A DNA stretch of 64,000 bases from the NCBI RefSeq assembly GCF_039537665.1, contig NZ_BAABAY010000001.1, forward strand, positions 744,001 to 808,000, given 5' to 3'. The DNA is from Gaetbulibacter_A aestuarii (lineage in GTDB: Bacteria > Bacteroidota > Bacteroidia > Flavobacteriales > Flavobacteriaceae). The position numbers and the translations under genes are program-made. Below the pieces are notes generated by a model. It was not told where the DNA came from, did no database searches, and worked only from the letters and a program-made list of their open reading frames with translations. Below, piece by piece: positions 61,269-64,000 of the stretch; within the stretch, counting starts at the first letter, position 1; every line of letters starts with the position of its first letter.

Positions 61269-62255
61269 ATGAAAAAAATTATCGGTTACAGCGTATTAGG
61301 GCTCATAGGCCTTGCATTAATTCTTGGAATCTTCGGGATCAGACATTTTAACAACAAGTATTTTAAAGAACGCCCGGCGTATTTAGAGCTCACTCATGGA
61401 TCTCAAGCGATGCATTTTAAATGGACCAACCAGAAAGTAGAAGGACACATCGAATACCAGACGGGTCTTTTAATACCTGTCCAGATTCAAGACCTTGAAC
61501 ACAACCTGTATATGCAATTTGATACAGGGGCTCCTGATTCCTTCTTCTATGAAAAGGATCTTAAGTCATTGCGGAATTTGGGCTATGCTATTGAGGAAGT
61601 TCAAAAAGATGGGTTCCGGTTTGTGAAATCCTTAAAATTAAAATTGGGAGGGCAACCTGTTACCTTATCCATGGTAAAGATCTATCCGAACTATGGGAAT
61701 ACGTTTTCAGCTGAATTTAACTCAAAAATCAATATTAATATTGGCGCTATTGGTAGTGATATCCTGGTAGATCGGATCACCTCCATTGATTTTAAGAATC
61801 AGACCATCCAGTTTTTTGAACAACGTCCGGAGTGGATGCAGGGTCTCAAGGGTTTCAAAGCATTTGATTTTCCGGGACGCCGTGTGATGCTTCCCGCGAT
61901 CGTAGATGGTAAGAAGTATGAGTTCTTGTATGATTCCGGATGTTCAGCCTTTGGATTAATTACCACCAAACAACGCTTTGAAAAATATTCAGACGCCTCT
62001 ACTCCCGTAGAAAGTTTTGGAGCCAAAAGCTGGGAGGATAAAATCTATATTAACAGTAAATCAAGTGATTATCCACTTAGTATTGGAGGAGCTAAATTAA
62101 CAATGAAGCGCGTTTCATGTGTAGATATGTATGCTTTCCTGCAACCTTTGGTAACCCCATTTACACGCATTGGGGGTTGGATGGGTAATCAGGCTATAAA
62201 TGAGAGTCGCCTCATTCTTGATACAAAATCCAAAGAATTTTTGATCACCAATTAG
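61269..62255 (+). CDS. Membrane-anchored protein with two aspartic-protease-type motifs
   Basis: The 328-residue protein has one N-terminal membrane helix (about 5-25) and then a periplasmic part with two lobes. Lobe 1 (about 60-195) contains MQFDTGAPDSFFY (D85-T-G). Lobe 2 (about 200-328) contains EFLYDSGCSAFGL (D222-S-G) and a C-terminal GGWMGNQAI with a hydrophobic-hydrophobic-G pattern. Lobe 1 has a matching LGAIGSDIL. The paired DTG/DSG motifs with psi-loop-like hhG sites are the layout of pepsin-like enzymes, but at half the usual spacing. No activity can be claimed. Confidence 0.75.
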   Translation: MKKIIGYSVLGLIGLALILGIFGIRHFNNKYFKERPAYLELTHGSQAMHFKWTNQKVEGHIEYQTGLLIPVQIQDLEHNLYMQFDTGAPDSFFYEKDLKSLRNLGYAIEEVQKDGFRFVKSLKLKLGGQPVTLSMVKIYPNYGNTFSAEFNSKININIGAIGSDILVDRITSIDFKNQTIQFFEQRPEWMQGLKGFKAFDFPGRRVMLPAIVDGKKYEFLYDSGCSAFGLITTKQRFEKYSDASTPVESFGAKSWEDKIYINSKSSDYPLSIGGAKLTMKRVSCVDMYAFLQPLVTPFTRIGGWMGNQAINESRLILDTKSKEFLITN

Positions 62256-62353
62256 GTGATTCATGTGATTGTAACCGATCCAGATGCCTGAAACGTTCAT
62301 GGCTTGCTATGACTATCAGGTGTCTGGTTACCGGTTAAGGATAGGCCTTCGTT

Positions 62354-63571
62354 TCATTTAAAAACAGGAACTTTTAAGCCGATACCTGTTTGAAGATCGG
62401 GCGCATTATTTACAACGAAATCTTCTTTAATATATAACGATAACTGCAGTTTTGGGGTACCGTAAGTATAAATAAACGACCAGTTCGAAAGCGCCTTGTA
62501 AAGGGTTTCTACCCCGTGTTGCCAACCGCCGTTTATTTCGCGCCACTTGCCTAAAAGTTTATAATAATCGGCTTCTACTTTTTTATTGTAGCGGGATTGA
62601 ATTTGATAATTAACTCCGAAAGCATTGTAGTTTTTACGTTTCGTAAATCTTACAAGTTCAAGATTACCTTCCAGGGTCGCTAAATATGGATTATTTCCCA
62701 GATCCATAACCTCTTTAAAATTGATGACATTTTTACGCAAAACATTTGCGCCTACTGCCACATTAAATTCCAAGTTGTTCTTTAAGGGTATTTGTTTAAC
62801 GGCATTTGCCGAAACACCGAGATCCACAGCCGTATTATATTTAGAGGTATTTAAACCCAGATGCGTGCCGAAATTTAAAAACACATGGGCGTTTTTGTTC
62901 ATCTTGAGCTTTGGATAATAGAAATGATTCAGTTCAATACCTCCGATAAAAAAATCATTGTTGTTAAGTTGTAGGGTGTTACCATTTCGATCCAAATATT
63001 CAAAATGCACCTGATCAAATCCGTAATATTTTCTACCATAAGGGTCTTCGCCTCCCGCAATATGGCTATGAAAAAATTCAATGATTTCATCACCGGTAAA
63101 GATTGAAAAAGGATACGTTCCTTTCGTTATGACATAGGATCTTAATTGAATGTCGAGCTCATGGGTCTTGGAAAGGGGGATGCTTATGCCAACCCGAAAC
63201 GCCTTAATTACGGCATCAACCACAATGTTCATATAATCGGCAGGTGTGGTTTCCTGATCTATAAAATTGAACGGGCGATCATGCCAAATGATGTGACTTA
63301 ATTGCTCTCTGACTGTAGGATCTTTGGGGAAATACGCTTCAACATAGGGATGAAAGGTATTCCCGCTAATATGATTGAAGGTGAAGGTTGTTTTTTGGGG
63401 CGATTGAAGTTTAAAGTTGGTATTTATTCTAGAACTAAAAATACCGAAATGATGGGTGGTTAACAGACTTGGGTTATCAATACCATTTTTAAACACGATA
63501 CTATCATTCTCCTGAGATAGGCACACCATGCTTAGCAGGCTACCTAGAATACAAAGTATTTTTGTACGCAT
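62354..63571 (-). CDS. Exported protein, probable outer-membrane beta-barrel, unknown function
   Basis: The 405-residue protein has a signal peptide (about 1-19, MVCLSQ before cleavage). Long alternating hydrophobic/polar stretches rich in Y, F, N and K follow, for example HVFLNFGTHLGLNTSKYN and NAFGVNYQIQSRYNKKV. It ends in F-K after LQTGIGLKVPVF, like many barrels. I do not recognise a named family; it resembles generic Bacteroidota DUF-type outer-membrane proteins. Confidence 0.7.
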   Translation of the reverse strand: MRTKILCILGSLLSMVCLSQENDSIVFKNGIDNPSLLTTHHFGIFSSRINTNFKLQSPQKTTFTFNHISGNTFHPYVEAYFPKDPTVREQLSHIIWHDRPFNFIDQETTPADYMNIVVDAVIKAFRVGISIPLSKTHELDIQLRSYVITKGTYPFSIFTGDEIIEFFHSHIAGGEDPYGRKYYGFDQVHFEYLDRNGNTLQLNNNDFFIGGIELNHFYYPKLKMNKNAHVFLNFGTHLGLNTSKYNTAVDLGVSANAVKQIPLKNNLEFNVAVGANVLRKNVINFKEVMDLGNNPYLATLEGNLELVRFTKRKNYNAFGVNYQIQSRYNKKVEADYYKLLGKWREINGGWQHGVETLYKALSNWSFIYTYGTPKLQLSLYIKEDFVVNNAPDLQTGIGLKVPVFK

Positions 63572-63672
63572 AGTTATAAGAATATATAATGTTCAAATCA
63601 AAAAAACCTGGTTTTTAATATTGTTGAATGTTTGTCGAAAATTTTAAATTTTTGGTGCTCTGGTAATAAAAT

Positions 63673-63701
63673 AAGCCCGAATCATGTTTTGATTCGGACT
63701 T
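63673..63701 (-). terminator. Terminator after the O-methyltransferase gene
   Basis: A 12-bp stem with one mismatch (AAGCCCGAATCA / TGATTCGGACTT, loop TGTTT) is followed on the minus strand by TTATTTTATT, 25 bases after the stop codon at 63727. Confidence 0.6.
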
Positions 63702-63726
63702 TCAATTTGAAAAATATTTTAGATTA

Positions 63727-64000
63727 TTACTTGATCGCAATCACGGCGCTTGTAGGTCCGGTGAGTGGCATGACTGATATTTTGGTAAAACCACATTCGT
63801 TGGCCCATGTGCTAAAATCGGCAGCAGAAAAGTCGAAGCCTTGGTCGGTTTCGATATTCATATTGAGCGACATCATCAAGCCGAAGGCATTACTACTGCG
63901 ATCGTCGTCGATGATGTTTTCGATCACTACCAAAGCACCACCTTTAGGCAAGGCTTTACACGCTTTCGTTAAGAGCATTTTTTTGTCTTCCACACCCCAG
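63727..64000 (-). CDS. O-methyltransferase (Methyltransf_2 type), 5' part outside the window
   Basis: The reading frame is open to the right window edge (it reads W-G-V-E-D-K-K-M at 64000), so the ATG at 63993 is internal and the start is outside. The 90 or so visible residues are the C-terminal part of an SAM-dependent O-methyltransferase. ACKALPKGGALVVIENIIDDD matches the strand after the SAM site, and DFSTWANECGFTKISVMPL the last helix and strands. Which small molecule is methylated cannot be told. Confidence 0.8.
   Translation of the reverse strand, partial: WGVEDKKMLLTKACKALPKGGALVVIENIIDDDRSSNAFGLMMSLNMNIETDQGFDFSAADFSTWANECGFTKISVMPLTGPTSAVIAIK

Noticed and set aside
63727..63993. Complete 88-residue protein at the right edge
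   Set aside because: The frame stays open to the window edge and the sequence is the C-terminal part of a methyltransferase, so it is a cut gene.

Overview
The window is 64 kb of a Bacteroidota chromosome, almost certainly from a marine-type Flavobacteriaceae. The signs are low G+C, promoters of the TAnnTTTG type instead of the usual -10 box, few Shine-Dalgarno sites, secreted proteins ending in type IX secretion (T9SS) sorting domains of both type A and type B, and characteristic family sets (DUF4175 next to ybeY, CtpA next to rnpA, GlgE-type glycogen synthesis). Nothing looks like a prophage, plasmid, CRISPR array or classical insertion sequence. Most of the window is ordinary core genome.

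Layout: 1-8.6 kb holds ybeY (cut by the window edge), a giant DUF4175 membrane/coiled-coil protein, gltX, an SPFH protein and small conserved genes. 8.6-17.3 kb holds glnS, folB, tRNA-Cys, a LysE exporter, a GH3 beta-glucosidase, a head-GIN domain protein and RNase R. 17.9-19.75 kb is a tight rpiB / zinc-exporter / acetyltransferase operon. 19.75-24.3 kb runs leftward: rnpA, a CtpA protease, a double OmpA-domain protein and a T9SS leucine-rich-repeat protein. 24.5-27.5 kb is a two-gene unit made of a GCS2-like ligase fused to CBS domains plus an AstE/AspA-type deacylase. 27.5-31.9 kb is a metallo-beta-lactamase, subtilase and M1 peptidase operon. 32-37.1 kb holds a SulP transporter coupled to a UspA protein, and a divergent CPA1 antiporter.

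37.1-47.8 kb is a storage-glucan locus, transcribed leftward as glgM, glgC, glgE, mak, glgB and a GH31 alpha-glucosidase. The synthase is of the GlgM type (makes maltose-1-phosphate) rather than classical GlgA, so the locus encodes the whole route glucose-1-P to ADP-glucose to maltose-1-P to alpha-1,4-glucan to branched glucan. It has a maltokinase but no trehalose synthase in the window.

48-64 kb holds lepA, dusB, a T9SS protein, an acyltransferase/ankyrin pair divergent from an AraC-TPR regulator, a VOC protein, rbfA with a LolC/E-type permease, methylmalonyl-CoA epimerase, an XRE-DUF4870 protein, a two-lobed aspartic protease candidate, a barrel-like secreted protein and a cut O-methyltransferase. 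Short inverted-repeat elements with GTCATT ends sit at three intergenic sites.

The most unusual structure is at 60.07-60.50 kb. An 85-codon GIY-YIG nuclease gene is wedged between two copies of the 5' half of the same tRNA(CAU). The upstream half-tRNA stops exactly before the anticodon, keeps a promoter-like sequence in front of it, and is itself broken by two 29-bp GC-rich hairpins. The downstream tRNA is intact, and the nuclease stop codon lies inside it. This reads as a very small nuclease element that inserted into a tRNA gene at the anticodon loop and rebuilt the tRNA from its own copy of the 5' half.
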